Assembly: GCA_945788625.1 (NCBI GenBank)
Contig: CALZMQ010000012.1
Span: 50,065-114,064 of the forward strand
Reading direction: 5' to 3'
Length of the DNA stretch: 64,000 bases
Source: an uncultured Woeseiaceae bacterium
GTDB taxonomy: Bacteria > Pseudomonadota > Gammaproteobacteria > Steroidobacterales > Woeseiaceae
Below, piece after piece: positions 9,139 through 17,509 of the stretch (position 1 is the stretch's first letter; the number at the start of each line of letters is the position of its first letter). The notes under the pieces were generated by a model. The model was given only the letters and a program-made list of their open reading frames with translations, ran no database searches and was not told the origin of the DNA. A program made the position numbers and the translations under genes.

Positions 9139-10101
9139 ATGAGAAAGACACGCAAGAATCGTTTCACCGCTGCAATGACTGCGGCAATCACATTGATCTC
9201 AATATTCGGAACTGCCTCGGCCGGTGGTTTGTTGGCGGTTCCCTTCGACCAAGGTAATTTCGGCGCGTCAAAGAGTGTCGATAACCCCTATTGGCCCCTG
9301 TCGCCGAATATGGCGGCCACGACGTTCATTTACCTTGGCGAGACCGAGGATGGCTGTGTCTTCGACAAGATCGAGTCCAAACCAGCGCTGGTCAAGATGT
9401 TTACGGTTGCCCCGTACGATGCGGTCATGCCTCTGGTCGTTGTAGACACAGAGTGGGAAGTCGAGATGGAGTGCGGTGAAATTCGCGATGCGCTCGACTC
9501 GGACCGGAACTGGGTTCCGGAAGAAGGCCTCGGGGAGCTGACCCACGACTGGTACGCAGAGGATAATTTCCAGAACGTCTGGTATATGGGTGAAGCCAGC
9601 CGGGACTTCGGTGACGTCGAAATTGGTGATGAAGAGGTTGAATGCCCGTCCCTGGACGATTTGCCACTGGGGACAGCGCGGGACGATTGGCCCGAAATCG
9701 TGCCTGGCTCCGATGACCTGTTCCTGGCATGCACAGGCGGCTCATGGGAGGCCGGTCAACCAGGCCAGGAGGAAGGCGAAATAATCGGGATTCCCGGGAT
9801 CGTAGTGCCCAGTGATACACCGTTCGGCGATGGCACGGGTGCTCCGCTGACGCCGGGAACCTACTGGATGCAGGAAGTTGCCGAAGGCGCCCAGGACATG
9901 GCCAAGGTGCTCAGGACTGTAGCACCTTTGGATGACTACGAGGCATGCCGCAAGGTCAAGGAGTGGAACCCGTTCGAACACGGAAAAAGTGTCGAGCACA
10001 AGTGGTATTGCACAGACGGTGACGGGCTGCTGCTCATCCAGGGAATCGGAGGTGGCCCGACGGAAGTCGAGGAATTGGTTTTGGTATTCACCACTCCCTA
10101 G
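9139..10101 (+). CDS. Secreted conserved hypothetical protein
   Basis: The 320-residue product begins with a Sec signal peptide (basic MRKTRKNR, hydrophobic core, then TASAGG), so it is probably periplasmic or secreted. The mature part has aromatic-rich segments DNPYWPLSPN and THDWYAEDNFQNVWYMGE, which recur in a family of uncharacterised exported bacterial proteins. Six or more cysteines are spread through it. AGGGAGA six bases upstream supports the ATG at 9139 rather than a GTG at 9121. A clear terminator follows. No function can be assigned. Confidence 0.7.
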   Translation: MRKTRKNRFTAAMTAAITLISIFGTASAGGLLAVPFDQGNFGASKSVDNPYWPLSPNMAATTFIYLGETEDGCVFDKIESKPALVKMFTVAPYDAVMPLVVVDTEWEVEMECGEIRDALDSDRNWVPEEGLGELTHDWYAEDNFQNVWYMGEASRDFGDVEIGDEEVECPSLDDLPLGTARDDWPEIVPGSDDLFLACTGGSWEAGQPGQEEGEIIGIPGIVVPSDTPFGDGTGAPLTPGTYWMQEVAEGAQDMAKVLRTVAPLDDYEACRKVKEWNPFEHGKSVEHKWYCTDGDGLLLIQGIGGGPTEVEELVLVFTTP

Positions 10102-10123
10102 ACGATGCGCTATGGCACGCGAC

Positions 10124-10146
10124 AAACCCCGCTTCGGCGGGGTTTT
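10124..10146 (+). terminator. Rho-independent terminator
   Basis: A perfect stem (AAACCCCGC / GCGGGGTTT) around a TTCG tetraloop ends in a T run, 23 bases after the stop of the secreted protein gene. The A-rich left arm means it could also act weakly on the opposite strand. Confidence 0.9.
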
Positions 10147-10178
10147 CCATGTCCCCTTCTGACCGTAGGCAGAATCGA

Positions 10179-10910
10179 TCACTCCAGCTCGAACATGACA
10201 TGCACGGATTGCCGCAGCTCAATCGTTGACGGCTCGAAGATAGTCCTTTCATAGGGCGCGTTGATATTCATCATTGCCGGATAGGCTCTGTTTGCGCCAA
10301 TTGCAAAATTCGCGACCGATGAGCGAATTGGCGATCTGGATATCGCATATACAGCCCCAACGGTCCGTGAGATCCCCTGGACGAGGTTTTCGCCAGAGCG
10401 TCGCGCATCGGCGCCCGCCTCGTTCATCAGGCGAATTTCAATGGCTTCACGGTCAGTAACGTCAAAACTGGCATCCAGCGATGCGACGTTGTCCAGGCTC
10501 GCGATATCGGCGATAAGTTCCGAAAATTGTGAGATGTCGAGCAGTTCGACCTTGAGACGACGCGACACGTGATAGCCCACGATTTCCAGCTCAACCCGGT
10601 CTTTCCGGTCTCGCTCGATTTCTTTGACGAGGTTGAAGCTGGTAATCGCGTCGTCCGGGATCGCGTACTTCTCCAGCGTACCAAGCAGCGCGGTCAGTTG
10701 TTTCTGGACCCTACCGACCGCGACAGCTGATTGAGGATCGAACGCGGATACGCGGACACTCAAGGTTGCTTTGTCTGGTCGTACCTCGGCGACAGCCTTG
10801 CCTTCAACCAGCATGAATGGGAATGGTGGCAGATCATCCGCTAATGCGGGAATCGGAGCAGCAATTGCGAGCGCGACGGTAAGAAGGAAAGTACAGAGAA
10901 GATGATTCAT
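10179..10910 (-). CDS. SIMPL domain (DUF541) periplasmic protein
   Basis: A 243-residue protein with an N-terminal signal peptide (LLCTFLLTVALAIAAPIPALA) and the SIMPL/DUF541 fold. VEGKAVAEVRPDKATLSVRV opens the domain and SRSPIRSSV lies near the end. E. coli YggE is a member and is linked to oxidative stress tolerance, but the biochemical role is not settled. I prefer the ATG at 10910, which has AAGGAG upstream and starts right at the signal peptide, over the ATG at 10952. It is convergent with the secreted protein gene and shares its terminator region. Confidence 0.8.
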   Translation of the reverse strand: MNHLLCTFLLTVALAIAAPIPALADDLPPFPFMLVEGKAVAEVRPDKATLSVRVSAFDPQSAVAVGRVQKQLTALLGTLEKYAIPDDAITSFNLVKEIERDRKDRVELEIVGYHVSRRLKVELLDISQFSELIADIASLDNVASLDASFDVTDREAIEIRLMNEAGADARRSGENLVQGISRTVGAVYAISRSPIRSSVANFAIGANRAYPAMMNINAPYERTIFEPSTIELRQSVHVMFELE

Positions 10911-11059
10911 GACGGGACCCACTCCTTCGTGTGTTCCCGCACGCAACAACAATACCTTGAACTACGAGGTATGTCCACCGGTCTTTGTATCACGGCACCT
11001 GGATCGCGTTATTGATCTAGAATAGGTATTACACAGTCGGAATCCCTGGAGGATGGATC

Positions 11060-11968
11060 ATGGGCACACTCGTTGCATGGCGTTATCCAACGGTTTTATT
11101 CGCGAAGTTGGCCGATCACACCTACGTCACCTGCGGAAATGGCGGCGCGCGCTGGAAATGCTGGGGCGGCGATACCGGCGGCACGGCGCTTCGCCAGGGA
11201 CAAGGCAGCACCAAGCGTGCGGATGCCATCGCCGAACCCGATGGTAAGGCAGGAATAACCTGTTATTTGATCAATGGTGTGTGCCATCAGGCGGCCAACA
11301 GAATCCTCATGCCCGCAGGAATCACGGTCAGGGGCGCAAAGGGCTATTACGTTTCCGAGTCGATGTTCGGCACTTACGGCAGGCCCCGTGGCTTTCTGGG
11401 CGCCTGCAAGGCACCCTTCCATCAACACCCAAACGTCAGCGGCGAACTGGCTGAATGCGAGGAAGGTACGGGTGGTCTGTCCGACGATGAGTCAGAGTCG
11501 GTTGTCGCTATAGAGAGTCTTGAAGCCGAATCAAGCGACTTCCAACAATATCTGGGGCGCGTAACCGCCATGTACGAAACGGCGGAAATGGAAACGCTGG
11601 AGGTTGAGGCCGAACAGTCGCAAGATTTCCAGCTGAGCCTGTTCAGCGAATTGGTGAGCTTCAAGTTGACCTCGTCCTTCATGGACACCAAAAATGCCTC
11701 TCACGCCTTGGAAATCAGGGGCAGCGTCGAGCAAAAACGCAGCCCTCTCGAAGAGAGCCTGCAGGCCAAAGAGATTGCGATTGAGGAATTCCTGGAAGAA
11801 CACAATCGCCTGACCGAGGAATTTCAGTATGACCTCGCAAATTCGCTGACTGCCGATGAATACCGCTCGCTGCTCGAACTTGAACCCGGGGACGTCGTCA
11901 TTCTTGGCGACCCGGATATCATGAAGGAAGCCTACGGTTCCGGCGGAGAACTCACTTCCGCCACGTGA
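11060..11968 (+). CDS. Uncharacterised protein with a His/Cys-rich N-terminal domain
   Basis: The 302-residue protein has no signal peptide. The N-terminal 130 residues hold several invariant-looking features: LADHTYV (H20), WKCWGG, and ITCYLINGVCHQAANRI (C68, C75, H76), then TYGRPRGF. An early His followed by a Cys-bearing helix is reminiscent of circularly permuted papain-fold (NlpC/P60-like) proteins, but I cannot confirm it. Residues about 135-300 are acidic and helical. Their end (DEYRSLLELEPGD) resembles the end of the next gene (NELRSFFDLEKGE). GGAGG seven bases upstream supports the start. The stop overlaps the next start by one base, so the two genes are coupled. Confidence 0.6.
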   Translation: MGTLVAWRYPTVLFAKLADHTYVTCGNGGARWKCWGGDTGGTALRQGQGSTKRADAIAEPDGKAGITCYLINGVCHQAANRILMPAGITVRGAKGYYVSESMFGTYGRPRGFLGACKAPFHQHPNVSGELAECEEGTGGLSDDESESVVAIESLEAESSDFQQYLGRVTAMYETAEMETLEVEAEQSQDFQLSLFSELVSFKLTSSFMDTKNASHALEIRGSVEQKRSPLEESLQAKEIAIEEFLEEHNRLTEEFQYDLANSLTADEYRSLLELEPGDVVILGDPDIMKEAYGSGGELTSAT

Positions 11969-12411
11969 TGGCGAGCGGTTCGATGGCAGAAGGATTCGAT
12001 TTTGGACCACGACTGAGCGACGAGGAATACGATCGCAGCGTCGTCGAATTGCAGGCAAACCTGCCACCGATGCAAAGCCGTGAGCAGGAACGCCAGCTTC
12101 GCCGCCAGGAACTGGAACTTGCCATCAATCATCGCCTGGGTATCGAGTTCCCCAAGGCAAGACGGGACGCCTTGTGGGCCGTCAAGGAGCGCATCGAGCG
12201 CAAGAGAATGCGCTTGAGCGCCAAATACTTTGTTCGGCGATTATTTGGCAGAGCGGCCATTCCGAAAGGCCTTGCCGAGGATGCCCAGGGCCTGGCCGGC
12301 ATCATGGTCGACGCTTTCGCCGAAGTACTCGACGAAAACGAACTGCGCAGCTTCTTCGACCTGGAAAAAGGCGAGAAACCGTCGTTACCGATCCCGAACG
12401 AGGTGAAATGA
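11968..12411 (+). CDS. Small helical protein of unknown function
   Basis: The 147-residue product is predicted to be mostly charged helix (SREQERQLRRQELELAI, then ALWAVKERIERKRMRL). It ends with a DENELRSFFDLEKGE segment that resembles the C-terminus of the preceding protein. It has no signal peptide or transmembrane helix. The TGATG overlap with the upstream gene indicates translational coupling, and the lipase gene follows 48 bases later. A role as partner, chaperone or immunity protein for one of its neighbours is possible but unproven. Confidence 0.6.
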   Translation: MASGSMAEGFDFGPRLSDEEYDRSVVELQANLPPMQSREQERQLRRQELELAINHRLGIEFPKARRDALWAVKERIERKRMRLSAKYFVRRLFGRAAIPKGLAEDAQGLAGIMVDAFAEVLDENELRSFFDLEKGEKPSLPIPNEVK

Positions 12412-12459
12412 GAAGCGCCCTACTCCCTGCCCGTACTTTTGAATAATCTCGAGAAATCG

Positions 12460-13374
12460 ATGTCCGGTAATCAACTCAAGCCGTTGCCCACAGACCACTC
12501 TTTCAAGGGCCTGTTCGACCCAATCACGCAATACGACTACCTCTCGCAGGCGGTAGATTGCGCTTTCGATTTCCGGGCTACTGAATTTCGAGCGGTTAAT
12601 GCCTGGTGGTTGGCTGAGCTATCAATGCTGGTCTACGTTCGGGATGAGTCCTTTGTCCAGGCGGTACTCGCCCGCTCCGGCCTGACGCTTGTTCATTATC
12701 ATCAACAGGACGATACGAACACGCAATATTTCCTGGCCGCCAACGACGACTTTGCCGTGCTGGTATTCAGGGGAACCGAGGTCGCCGAGCGCAGAGACAT
12801 CGTAACTGACATCAAAGTAGCGCGAGTCGCGGCCGGGAAAACCGGAAAAGTGCACAAAGGTTTCAAGGAGGCCCTGGATTCAGTGTGGAGAGAACTCGAA
12901 GCGCGGCTGTCGAGCCTGAGCGACGATTTGCCCATCTGGTTTACAGGCCACAGTCTCGGCGCCGCACTCGCGACGCTCGCTGCCGAGCGTTTCGATCGTA
13001 CCAGGGCCGTCTACACCTTCGGTTCCCCCAGGGTCGGCGACCAGGCGTTTCGCGATCACTACCCCGTCAAGGCATACCGGTTCAGGAACAACAACGACAT
13101 CGTCACGCGCGTTCCACCGCGTGGCTTTTACGCCCACGTTGGCGAGATCCGCTACATCGACCACCGCGGCCGGATTCGCGCCAAAATCGGTTTCTGGAAA
13201 CGGCTGCGCGACCGATTTGCCGGTCGCCGGGCTCACCTGGCAAAAGTTTTCAGCAGTTGGAAGGCCGGGTCCGTCGACCAGATACCGTTCGCGGAGTTGG
13301 TCGATCACGCGCCGATATTCTACGTGGTCCATGTCTGGAACGACTATCAGCGATCGCTGGGTGGCGAGCCCTGA
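12460..13374 (+). CDS. Class 3 lipase family protein
   Basis: An alpha/beta hydrolase of the Lipase_3 family (304 residues). It has AVLVFRGTE before the nucleophile elbow, and the FTGHSLGAALATLAA elbow itself. A likely catalytic Asp lies in FRNNNDIVTRVPP and the likely His in LVDHAPIFYV. Such enzymes hydrolyse triacylglycerols or phospholipids. No signal peptide is visible, so it acts inside the cell or leaves by a non-Sec route. The ATG at 12460 has a modest GAG six bases upstream; a TTG at 12439 is the alternative. It is the third gene of an apparent operon with two uncharacterised proteins. Confidence 0.82.
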   Translation: MSGNQLKPLPTDHSFKGLFDPITQYDYLSQAVDCAFDFRATEFRAVNAWWLAELSMLVYVRDESFVQAVLARSGLTLVHYHQQDDTNTQYFLAANDDFAVLVFRGTEVAERRDIVTDIKVARVAAGKTGKVHKGFKEALDSVWRELEARLSSLSDDLPIWFTGHSLGAALATLAAERFDRTRAVYTFGSPRVGDQAFRDHYPVKAYRFRNNNDIVTRVPPRGFYAHVGEIRYIDHRGRIRAKIGFWKRLRDRFAGRRAHLAKVFSSWKAGSVDQIPFAELVDHAPIFYVVHVWNDYQRSLGGEP

Positions 13375-13420
13375 GCGCACCACGCTGAACCAGCCGCGAA
13401 GAGACATATCGCGCAAGCAT

Positions 13421-13504
13421 TATGTCAAAAGGGTCTGAAAAACATGGGTTTCCGTACCGCTTTATCGACCATATAGCTATTGAGCGCAGGCCCTTTTAGA
13501 CATA
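13421..13504. repeat. Long imperfect inverted repeat
   Basis: The arms are TATGTCAAAAGGGTCTG (13421-13437) and CAGGCCCTTTTAGACATA (13487-13504). They are complementary apart from one mismatch and one extra base, with a 49-base loop. It lies downstream of the lipase gene and overlaps the leader of the next one. It may be a terminator-like structure or the ends of a small decayed mobile element. Confidence 0.6.
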
Positions 13505-13557
13505 AGCTGTCTCGACTGCAGGTTCAAAACAATAAAACTCAAGAGAGGCGTCGGGGG

Positions 13558-14244
13558 ATGCTCCGCTACAGTTCCACCAGGCATCGACGATTGATGGATG
13601 CGTCGGAGTTCGCACTGCGTGACGCGACCGAAGCAGCGTCCGCGCACGACTCCCGAATTGCAAACACCGTCCTCGACGACAGCCGGAAATACCGCGAATG
13701 GGAGTTGCGGCATGCCAGGCTGTTGCTGCCTGTTGCGGAGCATCGTCGTAAGAAACCCCAGATCGTGGCGTTGCGTAATGCCGAGGTTCAACTCGTCCAC
13801 CGCCGGGCATTTTTCAGGTATTTGCGCCGCCATGAAATCCAGGGCGAGCGGCGGCGGCAGCTGTTTCGCCTGTTTCACTCGACACTCGACTATAGCGAGG
13901 CGGTCCTGTCCGAGCATCGCAATTACGTACTGGCAGTCTCGAGCCGCATCTCCACCGATCACATCATCGACGTGATGCACGACAGCACGAGCACGCGCCT
14001 GCTGAAGCAATACGAGAGACTATTCGCACGCTATTTCGATATGAAGTGCTACATCGCGTGTGCAACAGACAGCACCTGCACCGCTTTGGTGCGTTCCTCG
14101 TACGACGACGTCCAGCGCGAACTCATGCAATTAAGGCGGCTCATCGAGACCGAGCCGCCGGACGGGTCGGGCGGCAACTTCGATCGCGAGGAATTGCTGT
14201 CCCGCAGCGGGCGATTCCCGGTGCTGAACTACCTCAACGCCTGA
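13558..14244 (+). CDS. Hypothetical helical protein
   Basis: A 228-residue, Arg-rich, predicted all-helical protein (for example RRQLFRLFHSTLDYSEAVL) without signal peptide or membrane segment. I recognise no family. The ATG at 13558 is supported by GAGAGG nine bases upstream. The frame extends to a TTG at 13480, but that would run through the inverted repeat. It stands alone and is convergent with the membrane protein at 14257. Confidence 0.6.
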   Translation: MLRYSSTRHRRLMDASEFALRDATEAASAHDSRIANTVLDDSRKYREWELRHARLLLPVAEHRRKKPQIVALRNAEVQLVHRRAFFRYLRRHEIQGERRRQLFRLFHSTLDYSEAVLSEHRNYVLAVSSRISTDHIIDVMHDSTSTRLLKQYERLFARYFDMKCYIACATDSTCTALVRSSYDDVQRELMQLRRLIETEPPDGSGGNFDREELLSRSGRFPVLNYLNA

Positions 14245-14256
14245 TCCCGGAGGCGC

Positions 14257-14802
14257 TCAGGCGAGCCAGCCGAATACGCCGCCGGTCAACACCGCGTAAA
14301 TAAGCGCATCGAGGAAGCTCATGGCCGTCGATGACCATTTGCGGCCGAACCAGATGCTCTCTTGCACGTAAGCCATACCGTAGGCAACGAAGGCAACGGC
14401 ACCGGCTACCCGGAACACCGCGAGATAATCGGCGCCCGGCGCGAGCGTACGGCTCACGAAGTACGCACAGACAATGGCGACGACGAGATTGTAGACGAAC
14501 ATCATCACGAGCTTGCCGCCCATCGCCGGCATGGCGGATGGCACGACGGTGATGAATGCCTGCGGACCTTCAACGAACTTTTGCTGCATCTCCGGCTCTT
14601 TCATCGCCGCCATGTCCTTGCAGTTCGGCACCGTGTACATGCCCGGTTCCGTTCCTTTGAGGGCCGCCCTCACCGCCTCTTCGTCAGGCGTCTTTTTCCA
14701 CTCGGTCTTGTGCCACGGCATCGCCATCCAGACGACGGAGCCACCGATAAAGACCACTACTGCCGAAGCGATGATCGGCAGCCACAACGAGATGATAGTC
14801 AT
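14257..14802 (-). CDS. Conserved hypothetical membrane protein
   Basis: The 181-residue protein has a first transmembrane segment near residues 5-27 and about three more in the second half (VMMFVYNLVVAIVCAYFV, VFRVAGAVAFVAYGMAYV and the C-terminal LIYAVLTGGVFGWL). They are separated by a soluble loop with WKKTPDEEAVRAAL. It resembles uncharacterised inner-membrane proteins seen in several bacterial phyla. Function unknown. Confidence 0.7.
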   Translation of the reverse strand: MTIISLWLPIIASAVVVFIGGSVVWMAMPWHKTEWKKTPDEEAVRAALKGTEPGMYTVPNCKDMAAMKEPEMQQKFVEGPQAFITVVPSAMPAMGGKLVMMFVYNLVVAIVCAYFVSRTLAPGADYLAVFRVAGAVAFVAYGMAYVQESIWFGRKWSSTAMSFLDALIYAVLTGGVFGWLA

Positions 14803-14865
14803 GCGAGATCCCCCTTATTGTTATTACCTACGGTATAGCAGATTAGCATCGGCTATGCTCAATAT

Positions 14866-15543
14866 ATGGTCATCCGAGGGCTGCCGTTGTACGCCGGTGT
14901 CGTCCCTTTACTGGGCATCACCGGCGCCTACTGGCTGGGCGTCAACACCGACGTCCTGCCCTCGTGCTTTCCGTACATCGACGGCTGCACATCGATCAGT
15001 GCCACCGGCCGGCGCATGCCCGGAAGCCTTATATTTCGCGCCGTATTGCTGCCCCAGGTGGCAGTGCTCGTCATCCTCTGGCACTTCGCGGCACACTGGC
15101 TGCGCTCGCTCGCGCCATCGAGCAAGGCGCCGTGGGCGATAGTCCTGTTCGGCCTCGTCGGCGCGGTGGCATTACTCCTGTACGTCTCTTTCCTCGGCAC
15201 CTCGGGGGCGTTCTACGAGTTCATGCGTCGCACAGGAATCTATTTCTACTTCTTCGCTACGGTCGGGTCGCAACTGGTACTGGCCATTGCCTATTTCGGT
15301 TACGCAAGACGCACGGCCAATCCGGAGTTGACGCCGCTTGCCGTCGCGATGCTGGGCGTTTGTATTCTGCAGTTCGTCATCGGCATTGCAATCGTGGTGC
15401 TGAAAACGATGTTGCTGGACGATACCGCGCTGCTCGAGAACCGCATCGAGTGGAACTCGGCATTGCTTATCCAGGTCTGGTTCGTGCTGCTCTGGTTCGC
15501 ATGGCGCAAGACCGGCTTCACGGTCGAGGTGCATACGCACTAG
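14866..15543 (+). CDS. FRAG1/DRAM/Sfk1-like membrane protein
   Basis: A 225-residue polytopic membrane protein with about six hydrophobic helices. The loop after the first helix carries DGCTSISATGRRMPG, which resembles the signature of the FRAG1/DRAM/Sfk1 (PGAP2-like) family, best known from eukaryotes but present in some proteobacteria. The bacterial role is not known. It is convergent with mbnH, the two stop codons overlapping by four bases. Confidence 0.65.
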   Translation: MVIRGLPLYAGVVPLLGITGAYWLGVNTDVLPSCFPYIDGCTSISATGRRMPGSLIFRAVLLPQVAVLVILWHFAAHWLRSLAPSSKAPWAIVLFGLVGAVALLLYVSFLGTSGAFYEFMRRTGIYFYFFATVGSQLVLAIAYFGYARRTANPELTPLAVAMLGVCILQFVIGIAIVVLKTMLLDDTALLENRIEWNSALLIQVWFVLLWFAWRKTGFTVEVHTH

Positions 15544-16670
15544 TCGGCGAACGGATTAGAAAAACGCTCGTCCGACAGGACCGACCCGTCCGTCAACGAT
15601 TCCAGAAACGCGATCAGGTCGGCCCGTTCGGTCTCGCTGATTTCGAAGCCACGCAGGAATTCGGACTTGAAAGGGCTCAGGCGGCCGTCGCCTGCGGCGG
15701 GGCCGTCCGCGACCAGGCGCCCTCCTCGCTCGTAATGTGCAATGACCTCAGCGAGGGTCGCAATGCTGCCGTCGTGCATGTACGGCGCCGTGACGGCCAC
15801 GTTACGCAACGACGGGGCCTTGAAGCGCCCCATGTCGCGTCGTTCGCCGGTCATGTCGAACAGGCCGGTGTTGTCGACAGGATAAGCGCCGTTGCCGTCG
15901 ATGTTGTACAGCCCCGTATTGTGGTAGCCCACGCGGTCGACATTGGCGTCGGCATGCGTCGTGCTGTCCGTGAAATTGAAACCGCCGTGACAATGAAAGC
16001 ATTCCAGCCGTTCTGAAAAAAACAGGTCCATGCCCCGTACCGCCGCCTCGCTCATGGCATCGTCTTCACCTGCGAGGTAGCGGTCATACGGCGTTGCGTA
16101 ACTCACGATCGAGCGCACGAACGCCGTGATAGCCCGTACGCCGTTCAGCAGGGAATACGGCTCCCTGTCGCCTGGAAACGCCTGCTCCGCGAGTTCCCGG
16201 TAGCGCGGTTCGGTTCGCAGCAGATCGGCGAATTCGTCCTCCCTGCCCCCCAGTCCCATCTCGACCGGCCGGTCTCCCAGTAACGGTGTCAGCGCCTGGT
16301 CTTCGAGCCGATCGAGCAGCGGATTCGCCCAGGTCAGGCGGCTCGAGTACGCCACGTTGACCAGGCTCATCGAACTGCGCGGATGTATTTCTCCCGTCGA
16401 TCCGATAGATCGCGGCTTGCCGTCGGTAAATGCGAGCGCCTGGATGTGGCAGGTGGCGCAAGACATCGTCTTGTTTCCGGACAGGCGGGTGTCGTAGAAA
16501 AGCCAGCGACCGAGTTCTACTTTGGGACTGGACATCGGATTGTCCGCCGGAACCCTCGGCAACGGGATATCCGGCGGCAGCCGCCAGTCGTACTCCCGTT
16601 CAATCGACAGCCACCACGCTGTTCCCGCAAGAGCGGCGCACGCACCTGCGATTAGCAGTAGTCTCCTCAC
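15540..16670 (-). CDS. mbnH: MbnH-like di-heme cytochrome c peroxidase family enzyme
   Basis: A MauG/BCCP-type di-heme protein of 376 residues, with an N-terminal membrane anchor or signal (RRLLLIAGACAALAGTAWWL) and two c-heme sites, SCATCH (C71, C74, H75) and CFHCH (C224, C227, H228). It is paired with an MbnP homologue. In the characterised pair, MbnH oxidises a tryptophan of MbnP to kynurenine, which enables copper binding. I chose GTG at 16670 because it forms a GTGA overlap with the mbnP stop; the ATG at 16754 would overlap mbnP by 88 bases. Periplasmic location is inferred from the c-type hemes. Confidence 0.85.
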   Translation of the reverse strand: MRRLLLIAGACAALAGTAWWLSIEREYDWRLPPDIPLPRVPADNPMSSPKVELGRWLFYDTRLSGNKTMSCATCHIQALAFTDGKPRSIGSTGEIHPRSSMSLVNVAYSSRLTWANPLLDRLEDQALTPLLGDRPVEMGLGGREDEFADLLRTEPRYRELAEQAFPGDREPYSLLNGVRAITAFVRSIVSYATPYDRYLAGEDDAMSEAAVRGMDLFFSERLECFHCHGGFNFTDSTTHADANVDRVGYHNTGLYNIDGNGAYPVDNTGLFDMTGERRDMGRFKAPSLRNVAVTAPYMHDGSIATLAEVIAHYERGGRLVADGPAAGDGRLSPFKSEFLRGFEISETERADLIAFLESLTDGSVLSDERFSNPFAD

Positions 16671-17509
16671 GGCGCGATCGAGAAAACCCGCTGGCGCCCA
16701 CTCGCGTCGCCGCTGCGGAAGTCGATCCCAAGCGCCTCGAAAGGAGCAACACACGCCAATTCAGGCGGTCCTGAGGAACAGTCGCCGGCTTCGCCGTCCT
16801 CGAGGTTCGTACCGGCCATCAGGGCGGACAGATCGACAGCAACAGTGTTCTCGCGGGGCACGAAATCGGCAAGTTCAACCGTCACACGGTTCGGGAATCG
16901 GCAGCCGCTGATGTTCCTGACCGTGCCTTCACAGCCCGCGCTGCCGACGTGAATCCAGAAACCGTCTGTCTCCGTTTTTATGCCCGCACGCAGAAACTTG
17001 TACCCGGACCGCCAGTGCCAGTGCATCGCAGGGTCATCGAGCGGCTGCTCGGCCGTCAAGGGGTTGGCGTGATTGCGCTCGAAAGGCACACCGACCGTGA
17101 ACCGCAGGCCACGGTAACCACCCGGCGGCACGCTGCCGACGAGATACGCGTAGGTCTCGGCGGTGCCGTTGCTGCAGCTTCCCCGGCCGTTCTCGAGGTC
17201 GATCAGTGCAAGGTCTTGCTGCTGCCACTGCAGCTGGTTGTCGAGCACCAGCGGTTGCGCTCTGCCACCCTCGCCGGCCAGTTCGATGTTGGAAATGTAG
17301 AACCTGAGATCCGTCAATGCGGGAGCCTCGCCCTCGCAAGCAATCGGCTGCCCGTTCCAGGTGGGCAGGAACACGATCTTGACGCCCTGACGCTCCGCCG
17401 AGCAGGAGATGCCCAGCAGCATCGCCGCAATGGTCAGTATCAGGTGGAGTCGCACGGGTGCCGCGAAACGCCTACTTGACGGCCTCGCTGAATTCCGATT
17501 GGCCGTCAT
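16667..17509 (-). CDS. mbnP: MbnP-like copper-binding protein (metallo-mystery pair, four-Cys motif)
   Basis: A 280-residue exported protein of the MbnP family. It has a signal segment (LHLILTIAAMLLGISCS), an early IVFLPTWNGQPIACEG, DLRFYISNIEL, GLRFTVGVPFERNHAN, the tryptophan-rich MHWHWRSGYKFLR, and paired cysteines (AGCEGTVRNISGC, GDCSSG, ELACVAPF). In the known system one tryptophan becomes kynurenine through MbnH and the protein binds copper. The start is uncertain between ATG 17509, ATG 17548 and GTG 17455; all leave the signal segment intact. It overlaps the upstream coiled-coil gene, and its stop overlaps the mbnH start, so it is probably one operon. Confidence 0.85.
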   Translation of the reverse strand: MTANRNSARPSSRRFAAPVRLHLILTIAAMLLGISCSAERQGVKIVFLPTWNGQPIACEGEAPALTDLRFYISNIELAGEGGRAQPLVLDNQLQWQQQDLALIDLENGRGSCSNGTAETYAYLVGSVPPGGYRGLRFTVGVPFERNHANPLTAEQPLDDPAMHWHWRSGYKFLRAGIKTETDGFWIHVGSAGCEGTVRNISGCRFPNRVTVELADFVPRENTVAVDLSALMAGTNLEDGEAGDCSSGPPELACVAPFEALGIDFRSGDASGRQRVFSIAP

